From JAEUIG01 sp046349775 (GTDB lineage Bacteria > Planctomycetota > Planctomycetia > Planctomycetales > Planctomycetaceae), in contig JAXMBS010000039.1 in assembly GCA_046349775.1 (NCBI GenBank), positions 1-53,970 of the forward strand: a DNA stretch of 53,970 nt, in the 5' to 3' direction. A model generated the notes under the pieces. It ran no database searches and was not told the origin of the DNA. It saw only the letters and a program-made list of their open reading frames with translations. Positions within the stretch are counted from its first letter, which is position 1, and each line of letters opens with the position of its first letter. Positions 17,790-24,904 of the stretch are shown piece by piece. The translations under genes and the position numbers were made by a program.

Positions 17790-17929
17790 CCACGGCCGGG
17801 AGCGGGGGTTGCGTGGCCTGGTGCATATCGAGTGCGATCGACGTATCTCGGCGCGGCTCAGGTCACGTCGGGCACTGACAACAGTTCGCGCTGACGCCGC
17901 TCACGGATCCGACATGACGTACGGTGCGA

Positions 17930-18017
17930 TGAGGATAAACCCCGACAGCCAGTACAACTCTTCCAGTCAGCGCCCGAATCGCCGTCAGACGATCCGGCGA
18001 GGGCGGGGCGGAAGCAT
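17930..18017 (-). pseudogene. Decayed copy of the small membrane protein family
   Basis: From the minus-strand ATG at 18015-18017 the translation reads M-L-P-P-R-P-R-R-I-V and then meets a stop. In neighbouring frames it continues with T-A-I-R-A-L-T and Y-W-L-S-G-F-I-L-I-A-P-Y-V-M, the expected helix and following segment. At least two indels are needed to restore one frame. A TACACT hexamer (18024-18029, complement) lies 6 nt before the ATG, the same spacing as in live copies. It is either a remnant or sequence error. Confidence 0.5.
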
Positions 18018-18041
18018 CTCCGTAGTGTAACACAAGCCGGC

Positions 18042-18066
18042 CCCCGCCGAAGTGGCGGGGTTTTTT
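18042..18066 (+). terminator. Hairpin plus T6 preceding a leaderless promoter
   Basis: CCCCGCC-loop-GGCGGGG followed by six T residues is a textbook intrinsic terminator. No plus-strand gene ends just before it; instead it sits 11 nt before the TAGAAT hexamer of the next gene. A near-copy precedes the gene at 19114, so it may insulate the promoter from read-through. Confidence 0.7.
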
Positions 18067-18077
18067 ATGCGCTGTGC

Positions 18078-18083
18078 TAGAAT
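18078..18083 (+). promoter_or_regulatory. Extended -10 (TGCTAGAAT), 6 nt before ATG 18090
   Basis: TGC-TAGAAT-GCCGGA-ATG. No Shine-Dalgarno site is possible in the remaining space, so a leaderless transcript is inferred. Confidence 0.55.
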
Positions 18084-18089
18084 GCCGGA

Positions 18090-18581
18090 ATGCGACTCGA
18101 ACCCGAAATCATGGTTCGTGGGTGTCTTGCGGCGCTCCTGGCGTTTTGCGGTCTCCTGATTGTGGTTCCCGGAATGTTGACGGCGCCACGTCCTGAGGCC
18201 GCCCTGAACGGGGTTCGCGCCGCAGGGTTGGCTCTTCTTGTCGCTGCGGTGTTCTTGTGCATTTACCGTCGCGCACAATTGCCAGCGGGGAATCCAGTCC
18301 TGAAGCGGATCGTGTTGCGAGCTGCCGCCGTGTTGCTATTGCTGGCGTGGTACGTGGCAAGTGAGCCGTTCTCAAGAACTGTGGCCGCGTTGTATTGCCC
18401 TGTAGTGAGTCCCGCCGTTCCAGATGTTTTACTCGCCACTGAGGTCGTATGTTCGCAGCGAACTTCCCGGAGCGCGTCACATCGTCGAGTACCACAGGTG
18501 GTGGTATTCAACCATTCGCCCGTTGTTCGACTAGATGTCTCAAGATGTTTTCAAATGACCCCACTACCCGCTCGCCGGTAG
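18090..18581 (+). CDS. Small membrane protein family copy 4, with extra N-terminal helices and a frameshift
   Basis: The open frame is 163 residues. The first 65 residues hold two membrane helices not found in the paralogues. The family unit then begins with L-K-R-I-V-L-R-A-A-A-V-L-L-L-L. After S-P-A-V (about 18420) this frame becomes Ser/Arg-rich, whereas the neighbouring frame reads F-Y-S-P-L-R-S-Y-V-R-S-E-L-P-G and stops at 18532-18534, exactly the family consensus. One indel near 18420 therefore probably disrupts the true product of about 148 residues. The gene has its own hairpin-promoter module and is followed by repeat copy A. Confidence 0.6.
   Translation: MRLEPEIMVRGCLAALLAFCGLLIVVPGMLTAPRPEAALNGVRAAGLALLVAAVFLCIYRRAQLPAGNPVLKRIVLRAAAVLLLLAWYVASEPFSRTVAALYCPVVSPAVPDVLLATEVVCSQRTSRSASHRRVPQVVVFNHSPVVRLDVSRCFQMTPLPARR
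18550..18578 (+). repeat. CCCACTACCC repeat, copy A
   Basis: TTCAAATGACCCCACTACCC plus GCTCGCCGG. It shares 18 contiguous bases (CCCACTACCCGCTCGCCG) with copy B and lies 16 nt after the reconstructed stop of the family gene. Confidence 0.7.
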
Positions 18582-18620
18582 TGTCCTGATTTGAAAATCG
18601 CGGGTCCGGCATTCGTGTTG

Positions 18621-18923
18621 CTAATTGCGCTCATCGACGTCGGAGGCGGACCGATGGCAGGCGGTGGCGGCGGCGCGGTTTCTGTCGAACATGCGATAAC
18701 AGTGAGCGCAATAGCGCAGGTAGTCGTCCTTGCCTGGAACTCCCATGAAGAGGAGGAAGTCAATCGGCGCGTAGATCACTTTCAGGGCCGGTTTAAGCGA
18801 CGGCACGTGCAGCCGGACAATCTGGATGACGAACGGCGCGGCTCGCAAATACCCCACCAGCAGCACCACGACCGCCAGCGCGTCGACGCGTCTGACGATC
18901 CAGCGGGGACGAGTGACGGGCAT
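18621..18923 (-). CDS. Small membrane protein, paralogous family copy 5
   Basis: The 100-residue product opens M-P-V-T-R-P-R-W-I-V-R-R, has one helix (A-L-A-V-V-V-L-L-V-G-Y), then A-P-F-V, V-I-Y-A-P-I-D-F-L and V-P-G-K-D-D-Y-L-R-Y. All family landmarks are present in order. ATG 18923 lies 6 nt after TACAAT (18930-18935, complement), the spacing seen at 17777, 18090 and 19114. Unlike the others the -10 lacks a TGn extension. Predicted N-in, C-out. The C-terminal tail after residue 80 is Ala/Arg/Asp-rich and unlike the paralogues. The opposite strand is open as well, but lacks protein-like features. Confidence 0.65.
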   Translation of the reverse strand: MPVTRPRWIVRRVDALAVVVLLVGYLRAAPFVIQIVRLHVPSLKPALKVIYAPIDFLLFMGVPGKDDYLRYCAHCYRMFDRNRAAATACHRSASDVDERN

Positions 18924-18929
18924 GGCAGG

Positions 18930-18935
18930 ATTGTA
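18930..18935 (-). promoter_or_regulatory. -10 hexamer TACAAT, 6 nt before ATG 18923
   Basis: Minus-strand TACAAT-CCTGCC-ATG, the same geometry as three neighbouring genes. Confidence 0.45.
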
Positions 18936-18950
18936 CCGCGCTTCCCTTAA

Positions 18951-19047
18951 CGCTGGAGGACGCTATCGGCTCACCCCGGCGATGCAGGCGGGGATTACGA
19001 GCGAACTGTGGACAATGGACCGGCTGTACGACGAAGTGATGGCGTAG
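18951..19047 (+). pseudogene. Transposase C-terminal remnant
   Basis: The plus frame ending at TAG 19045-19047 reads R-L-T-P-A-M-Q-A-G-I-T, then L-W-T and a terminal helix. This resembles the T-P-A-M-x-A-G-(I/L)-T-D-x-x-W-T-x-x-(E/R)-L tail of IS1-like DDE transposases common in planctomycetes and cyanobacteria. Only about 30 residues remain, with no upstream catalytic domain and no terminal repeats that I can see. Family assignment is from memory and tentative. Confidence 0.45.
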
Positions 19048-19064
19048 GCCGAATCCGCTCCGCA

Positions 19065-19088
19065 CCCCGGCAGACCGGCGGGGTTTTT
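19065..19088 (+). terminator. Hairpin plus T5 preceding a leaderless promoter
   Basis: CCCCG...CGGGG followed by TTTTT. Its right part and the following ATGCGC match the module upstream of 18090 almost base for base. Confidence 0.6.
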
Positions 19089-19101
19089 CATGCGCCCGTG
19101 G

Positions 19102-19107
19102 TAGAAT
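19102..19107 (+). promoter_or_regulatory. Extended -10 (TGGTAGAAT), 6 nt before ATG 19114
   Basis: TGG-TAGAAT-GCGGGC-ATG. The geometry matches that at 18078. Confidence 0.55.
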
Positions 19108-19113
19108 GCGGGC

Positions 19114-19418
19114 ATGGCGGACGCTCGAAAACGCCGGATTCTCAAATGGACGGCACTGGCAATCATTATGGCGGCACGATGTTGCCAGGATCGTACCTCG
19201 GAAGTTTCGTGGTATTCCTGTTTGCCGATTCGGCGGAGTTGGTGCCGGAATTCAGTTCTCATCGCAGTTCGGAAGTTCTACGATCCCGCACGATGGTATG
19301 TATTCAGGCTGGCCGGGGTCGGAGATCTATACCGATCTGTGCATTGGAGCGGTGGTTCGTGGCGACGCTCTGGTCGACGGTCCACTCAGCCAATTGGACC
19401 GACAGCTACCGGAAGTGA
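19114..19418 (+). pseudogene. Frameshifted copy 6 of the small membrane protein family
   Basis: From ATG 19114 the frame reads M-A-D-A-R-K-R-R-I-L-K-W-T-A-L-A-I-I-M, the basic-then-hydrophobic family start. It then shifts; the adjacent frame gives S-F-V-V-F-L-F-A-D-S-A-E-L-V-P-E. The first frame returns with K-F-Y-D-P-A-R-W-Y, equivalent to the family F-Y-x-P-L-x-x-Y. At least two indels separate the pieces. The end at 19418 is the nearest stop in a plausible frame (N-W-T-D-S-Y-R-K) and is uncertain. The upstream hairpin-promoter module and downstream repeat B are intact. Confidence 0.5.
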
Positions 19419-19434
19419 TTCCGCGAAAAGATTC

Positions 19435-19463
19435 TTCAAACTATCCCACTACCCGCTCGCCGT
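19435..19463 (+). repeat. CCCACTACCC repeat, copy B
   Basis: TTCAAACTATCCCACTACCC plus GCTCGCCGT, following the family copy at 19114 and directly preceding the U32 peptidase pseudogene. Confidence 0.7.
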
Positions 19464-19508
19464 TCAGTGAACTGGCAGCTTGACCGATACCGCCCGGTTG
19501 GGACAATC

Positions 19509-22029
19509 ATGGATTCTGTCCCATTGATGTCGGCCGCTATGTCCACCGCTCCTGAACTCCTGGCCCCCGCCGGTACTTGGGACTGCCTGCGCGCGGCGAT
19601 GGCGAACGGCGCCGACGCCGTCTATCGGACTCGATTGCGGATTCAATGCGCCGGGCCCGGGCGGCGAATTTCGACGTCGACCAGCTGCCGGATATCATGG
19701 CATTCCTGCGGCGGCATCAGACGCGCGGGTACGTGACACTCAATACGCTGGCGTTTTCCGACGAACTCGACGAACTGGAACAGCTCGTCGGAAAGGTGGC
19801 TGCGGCCGGCGTCGATGCGGTCCTCGTGCAGGACTTGGGACTCGTCCGACCTGATCCGCCGCGCTCCGCGCAGGTTGTCCATTCACGCCTCAACGCAGAT
19901 GACGCTGACCGGCGGCGAGTGCATCACAGTGGCCGAGCAGCTCGGCGTGGAGCGCGTCATTTGGCGGGGAGTTGTCTGTCGCAGAGATCGCGGAGATTCG
20001 GCAACGACGATGCCGCTGGAGGTGTTCGTGCACGGCCTTTGTGCGTCGCCTACAGCGGACGGTGTTTAACGAGTGAAGCTCTTGGCGGCCGCAGCGCAAT
20101 CGCGGTCAATGCGCGCAGGCACCTGCCGACTCCCGTACGAACTGATCTGCGACGGCGCGGACGTCGATCTCGGCCTGAAGTATCTGCTCAGTCCGCAGGA
20201 CCTCGCGGCCTATGCACTGGTGCCCGAACTGCTGCAAGCCGGCGTGTGCGCGCGCTGAAGATCGAAGGGCGGCTGAAGACGCCGGAGTACGTGGCGAACA
20301 TCACGCAGCATTACCGGCGGGCGATCGATTCCGCGGTGGCTGGTCGGCCGGTGGGATTCACGCCGCGGCGTTGAAGACATGGAGTTATCGTTCTCGCGCG
20401 GCTTCTCCGTCAGCTGGCTACGGGGCTGCGATCTACAAGGAACTCGTGCCGGCGCTTGAGTTCGGCAAAACGCGGCGTGCGGATCGGCACGGTGCATGCG
20501 ATTCACCGCGGGCGCGTCGCCGTGGAGTTGACCGGCGTGAAGCACGGAGACGTCGTCTTTGAAGGGGATCGTGCCACCGGCGCGCCCGAGCAGGGGCCGC
20601 GTGTTCGCCCTGCACTGCCGCGGCCGGGTCATCACCGGCGAAATTGCGGAGGGGCTGGCCGAACTCGAATTTGCACGGGGAGCCATCGATCCGCAGCAAC
20701 TGCGCACAGGGCTGGCGGTCTGGAAGGCGGACGATCCGGCGGCTCCACGAAGCGGTTGCAGCGGCTCGTTCGCGGGAGAGATCCGCGGCCGCGAAGTCGA
20801 TCCGCATCGCGGCGGCGATCGCAGCCGTCGGCGAACCGCTGCGACTCCGGGTCGCGCCGCGCACTGGATTGCCCGACTTTGAAGTCGCTGGCGATGAGCC
20901 GTTGTCGGCCGCCACACGGCATCCCGTCACGCATGCAGCGGCTCACCGAGCAGTTCGGGCGATTGGGAGGGACCGGATTCGTTCTGCAGGAACTGACGGC
21001 CGAGATTCGCGGCGCTTTCCCTGGTGCCGCACAGCGTCGCCAGGCACTACGCAAGCAGATGGTCGCGCTGGCTGGGCACGCTGCGCGGTCGGCGGCTGTT
21101 TCACGTGAAACGCGAGTCCGCGCGTTCTGCCTGATCTGCGACGCGCGCTGCGGACTGTTCCAGCCATTGATGCGCAACCGGAATTATCGGTGCTGTGCCG
21201 GACACTGGCGCAGTTGCGGACGGTCCTGGAACTGGGCGTGCGATCGGTGTACGCGGACTTCCAGGACCCGCGCGAGCATCGTGCGGCCGTCGCCGTTGCC
21301 CGACAGCGTAAGCGCGCATTGCCATCGCGACGCCGCGCATCCAGAAAGCCGGGCGAATTGGGGCTTTTCGCGGCCACAGCGAAGCAGCAGCCGGATGCCG
21401 TTCTCGTGCGCAACCTTTCAGGTCTGGAGTATTTCGTCGCGCGGGGAGTGCCGTGCGTGGCGGACTTCTCGCTGAACGCCGCCAACGAACTGACGGTCGA
21501 CCTGTTGTTGCGCCGCGGCGCGCAGCGCGTGACGCCGTCGTTCGGCCTCAATCGCGATCAGCTGCTGACGCTCGCGCGGCACGCGCTTCCGCAGCGGTGC
21601 TGGAAGTCGTACTGCATCAGCACATGCCGCTGTTCCACATGGAACATTGCGTGTTCTGTGCCGTGCTGTCGCCCGGGACGAACAAGACCAACTGCGGACG
21701 ACCGTGCGACGATCACGAAGTCCGGTTGCGCGATCGGATCAGGCCGAGCACCCGCTGAAGGCCGACGTCGGCTGTCGCAACACGGTATTCGCGGTGCCGC
21801 AGAGTGCAGCCGAAGTCGCCGCGCCCGCTGGTGGAGTTGGGCGTCCGCAGTTTTCGGATCGAACTGTTGGAAGATGCGCCGCCGAACGAGCTGCGGCGGC
21901 TGATCGAACTGTACCGCGCACGCTGAGGCGTATCAGCAGCCGCGACGTGTGGACGCAGCTCAAGGCAGCGGGCGGGTCGGCGTGACGCGCGGCACGCTGG
22001 AAGAGCGGCGTCCGCTGGCGATCGTGTGA
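19509..22029 (+). pseudogene. Peptidase U32 family gene, multiply frameshifted
   Basis: Assembling pieces from all three plus frames gives a nearly complete long U32 protein (over 800 residues). Pieces: A-P-E-L-L-A-P-A-G-T-W and A-N-G-A-D-A-V-Y at the start; V-L-V-Q-D-L-G-L-V; I-H-A-S-T-Q-M-T-L-T-G-G; L-E-V-F-V-H-G; C-R-L-P-Y-E-L-I-C-D-G; Y-L-L-S-P-Q-D-L; L-K-I-E-G-R-L-K-T-P-E-Y-V-A; and a C terminus ending T-L-E-E-R-R-P-L-A-I-V before TGA 22027-22029. U32 proteins of this class are linked to tRNA/rRNA modification or collagenase-like activity. I count on the order of ten or more 1-2 base indels, both gains and losses, while the encoded residues stay conserved. That suggests recent inactivation or locally poor consensus. 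The start may be 19509 or 19539. Confidence 0.8.
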
Positions 22030-22043
22030 GAGCGGGTGTGACA

Positions 22044-22862
22044 ATGCGACGGCTCGAATCGGTCGCCAGGTACGGAGCAACACTGTGCCGGAGCGGCATG
22101 CTGATCGGAGTAGCGGCTGGCGGTCTGGCGAAGTGCACAACGGGAGGAGGCGACTTGCGCGTGATCGCGGCTCAAGGGGACGATTCAGCGGAGGCCACAG
22201 CCCGTCGCGGAGTGGCTGATGCAGCTGGGATGGAAGCGGGACTATCGGCCGATTGAGAAAATCAGCTTCGTCAACGCACTGAGTCACCCGTGCAGACCTG
22301 GAATTGATCAGCCGCCTGGGCGAAGTTCACGAGCTTCTCTTTATTCGAACGAACGTCACTGATGAAGACCTGCAGCATCTCGGTCGTCTCACGAACTTGG
22401 AAACTTTGTTCCTTTCGCAGACCGAGGTCACGGGCACTGGACTCGCGTCGTTGCAGGGACTCTCGAACCTGCGTTCGCTGTCGTTGGAAGATACGCTTGT
22501 CACCGAGAAGTCGATTGTCACCGACGAGTCGATCAGACCCAATCCACGGATGACGGAACTGCATTACCTCACGCTGTCTGGTCGGGGAATCACGAATGCC
22601 GTTGTCGCCCGGTTGTCGGCGTGGCCATCTCCGCTCGGTTGGATTGGGGCCGAATGTGACTCTGGAGGCATTCGAGGAATTGACCGCCTTCGGTCGTCGC
22701 GATCTGGTGTATGGGCAGCAACCGACGACGACAGTTTATTTGTGGAACGCGAACGCGACGCAGGAGGAGGTGGACGAGATCAGGCAACGCTTGCCCAATC
22801 TGACGTTTGAAATCCCGTCGCTGGCGCCAGCGTCGGTAGATATTGGCGCTCGTGCACTTTAG
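22044..22862 (+). pseudogene. Leucine-rich-repeat protein gene, frameshifted
   Basis: Three frames carry consecutive parts. W-L-M-Q-L-G-W and P-I-E-K-I-S-F-V-N lie near 22210-22280. A clean block of LRR units spans 22300-22600 (D-L-Q-H-L-G-R-L-T-N-L-E-T-L-F-L, L-S-N-L-R-S-L-S-L). A tail, V-T-L-E-A-F-E-E-L-T then I-R-Q-R-L-P-N-L-T-F, ends at TAG 22862. Repeats of about 23-24 residues with L-x-x-L-x-x-L-x-x-L are typical of planctomycetal RI-like LRR proteins that mediate protein binding. No signal peptide is discernible in the 5' part. At least two indels separate the pieces. It directly follows the U32 pseudogene on the same strand. Confidence 0.65.
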
Positions 22863-22951
22863 CGACGCTTCCGGCTCGGGAGGGCCGTTCGCGTCCCGCT
22901 CCGGAGGGCCTGATTTTGAGAAGCGGAATGGAACGCGCCTCGTTGATGCGT

Positions 22952-22957
22952 TATAAT
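22952..22957 (+). promoter_or_regulatory. Consensus -10 TATAAT upstream of the DUF1501 gene
   Basis: Perfect TATAAT 24 nt before ATG 22982. No TTGACA-like -35 is seen at 16-18 nt. Confidence 0.4.
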
Positions 22958-22981
22958 TCTATAGAACTTGGAACGAGGCGC

Positions 22982-24436
22982 ATGATGTTCGAATCCCGTG
23001 CATTGCTGCAGCAGCGAACGCGGCGGCACTTCTTTCACGACTGCCGCCTGGGACTGGGGGCGCTGGGGCTGGCGTCGCTCATGGACCGGCGGCTGCTCGC
23101 GGCGCCGAGCGAGGCCGCCGATCGGCTCACGAATCCGCTGTCTGTCCGGCCGACGCACTTCGCGCCGCAGGCGACAAACGTCATCTATCTGTTCCAGGCC
23201 GGGGGGCCGAGCCAGCTCGAACTGTTCAACTACCGGCCGAAGCTGCAGCAACTCGACGGGCAGGTGATCCCCGAGTCGTTCGTGGCTGGGAAGCGGTTCG
23301 CATTCCTGAAGCGGGACGCGACGCTGCTGGGGACACGGCGGAAGTTTGCGCGGCATGGAGCGTGCGGGACCGAGCTGTCGGAGTGCCTGCCGCACCTGGC
23401 GAAGATCGTGGACGACGTCGCGCTCATCAAGTCGATGAAGACCGACGTGTTCAATCACGGTCCCGCCAAGCTGCTGACGAACACCGGCTCGCCCCAGTTC
23501 TCCGGCCGGCCCAGCATGGGAGCGTGGGTCACGTACGGCATTGGCAGCGAGTCGACCGACCTGCCGGGGTTCGTGGTGCTGCAGTCCGGTCCGCGCGGGC
23601 CCAGCGGCGGCGCGCCGCTGTGGGGGAGCGGATTCTTGCCGACGGCCTATCAGGGGGTGCCATTCCTCAGCGGGCGCGAGCCGATCCTGAACCTCACGAA
23701 CCCGCCGGGGATCGACGCGGCGAATCAGGCGGAGTTCGTAGACGCCGTGACCGACCTCAACCGCATGCGGCGGGCGGCGGTCGGCGACCCGGAGATCGAT
23801 ACCCGGATTGCCGCCTACGAAATGGCGTACCGGATGCAGTCGAGCGCGCCGGAGCTGATGGACCTGTCGGGGGAGACCAAGGAGACGCTGGACGCCTATG
23901 GCGTCGATCCGAACAAGCCGTCCTATGCCCGCAACTGCCTGCTGGCCCGGCGGCTGATCGAGCGCGGCGTGCGGTTCGTGCAGTTGTACCACACCGATTG
24001 GGACATGCACGGCAATCCCGACCTGAACCTCGGGGACCCACTGGACGCGCGGTGTCTGGAGACGGATCGGCCGTCGGCGGCGCTGGTCGCGGACCTCAAG
24101 CAGCGTGGACTGCTGGAGCGGACGATCGTCGTGTGGGGAGGCGAGTTCGGCCGGACGCCGCAGGGGGAGCCGCGCGACGTGCTGGGGCGCGATCACCACA
24201 TTGACGCGTATTCGATCTGGCTGGCGGGGGGCGGCATCAAGGGAGGCCAGACGATCGGAGCGACGGACGACATCGGTTACGAGATCACCGAAGACCTCGT
24301 GCATGTCCACGATTTGCAGGCGACGATCCTGCATCTGCTCGGCCTCGACCACAAGCGGCTGACGTTCCGGTTCCAGGGGCGCGATTTCCGGCTGACGGAC
24401 GTGCACGGAAACGTGGTGCAGAAGCTGCTCGCGTAA
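22982..24436 (+). CDS. DUF1501 domain-containing protein
   Basis: The 484-residue protein spans the DUF1501 family, which belongs to the alkaline-phosphatase/sulfatase-like fold and is amplified in Planctomycetes. It begins with a Tat-like region (R-R-H-F-F-H-D-C-R-L-G-L-G-A-L-G-L) and then shows N-V-I-Y-L-F-Q-A-G-G-P-S-Q-L-E-L-F. The C-terminal metal-type block is V-W-G-G-E-F-G-R-T-P and G-R-D-H-H. Family members are usually paired with DUF1549/DUF1553 (PSD1) cytochrome-like genes, but none adjoins here. Two adjacent ATGs (22982, 22985) compete; an ACGAGG precedes them. Enzyme activity is undetermined. The small family protein at 24449 starts 12 nt after its stop. Confidence 0.92.
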   Translation: MMFESRALLQQRTRRHFFHDCRLGLGALGLASLMDRRLLAAPSEAADRLTNPLSVRPTHFAPQATNVIYLFQAGGPSQLELFNYRPKLQQLDGQVIPESFVAGKRFAFLKRDATLLGTRRKFARHGACGTELSECLPHLAKIVDDVALIKSMKTDVFNHGPAKLLTNTGSPQFSGRPSMGAWVTYGIGSESTDLPGFVVLQSGPRGPSGGAPLWGSGFLPTAYQGVPFLSGREPILNLTNPPGIDAANQAEFVDAVTDLNRMRRAAVGDPEIDTRIAAYEMAYRMQSSAPELMDLSGETKETLDAYGVDPNKPSYARNCLLARRLIERGVRFVQLYHTDWDMHGNPDLNLGDPLDARCLETDRPSAALVADLKQRGLLERTIVVWGGEFGRTPQGEPRDVLGRDHHIDAYSIWLAGGGIKGGQTIGATDDIGYEITEDLVHVHDLQATILHLLGLDHKRLTFRFQGRDFRLTDVHGNVVQKLLA

Positions 24437-24448
24437 GGCGGATCGTTG

Positions 24449-24733
24449 ATGCCGGATAGCGACGCGTCCCACAAGACCAGGGCGATTCTGAACAGCGTCG
24501 CCAGGATTGCCGCTGCCGTCTTGCTGTTGGTCCTCTTGTACCTGGCCAGCGCTCCATTTGTCGTTGTGACGGCGCGACTCCGTGCCCCGGCGAGTCAGGT
24601 CAACGTCATCTTCTACTTCTACTACCTTCCGGCACTGGCGTATCCCGGCAGCGAGATGCCGGGCTCGAGCCTGTATGAAGGGTATTACGACGCCTGTGCG
24701 CGGAGCACCACAAGGTTCTGGGAACCGCGCTGA
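24449..24733 (+). CDS. Small membrane protein, paralogous family copy 7
   Basis: The 94-residue product has a polar N terminus (M-P-D-S-D-A-S-H-K-T-R), one long helix (about residues 18-42, A-A-A-V-L-L-L-V-L-L-Y-L-A-S-A-P-F-V), then V-I-F-Y-F-Y-Y-L-P and M-P-G-S-S-L-Y-E-G-Y-Y. The A-S-A-P-F-V and P-G-x-x-L-Y landmarks tie it to copies 5 and 11. It begins 12 nt after the DUF1501 stop, so it is probably translated from that mRNA rather than from its own promoter. TTG 24446 immediately precedes the chosen ATG. No function is known. Confidence 0.65.
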   Translation: MPDSDASHKTRAILNSVARIAAAVLLLVLLYLASAPFVVVTARLRAPASQVNVIFYFYYLPALAYPGSEMPGSSLYEGYYDACARSTTRFWEPR

Positions 24734-24904
24734 GGCGGAAGGTCGATAGCGGAAAGCGGATGGCGTAAGTGACCCGGAGGCTGTGAACGTCCGGGTCACT
24801 CCGTTGCTGGACGGCGCTGGCTCAACACCGGCCGTGCATCGCGATACACTCCCGGCTCGTCGCTCTCAGATCACAGCCCGTAACTCTCTGCGTCAGGCCG
24901 CACG

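Noticed and set aside
15929..19463. Integron-like cassette array
   Set aside because: Genes point in both directions, each may have its own promoter, and no attC-like folded sites or integrase are visible. Only the 29-nt repeats resemble a boundary.
22859..24799. 646-codon minus-strand frame opposite DUF1501
   Set aside because: Antisense shadow; the plus strand holds a complete DUF1501 protein.
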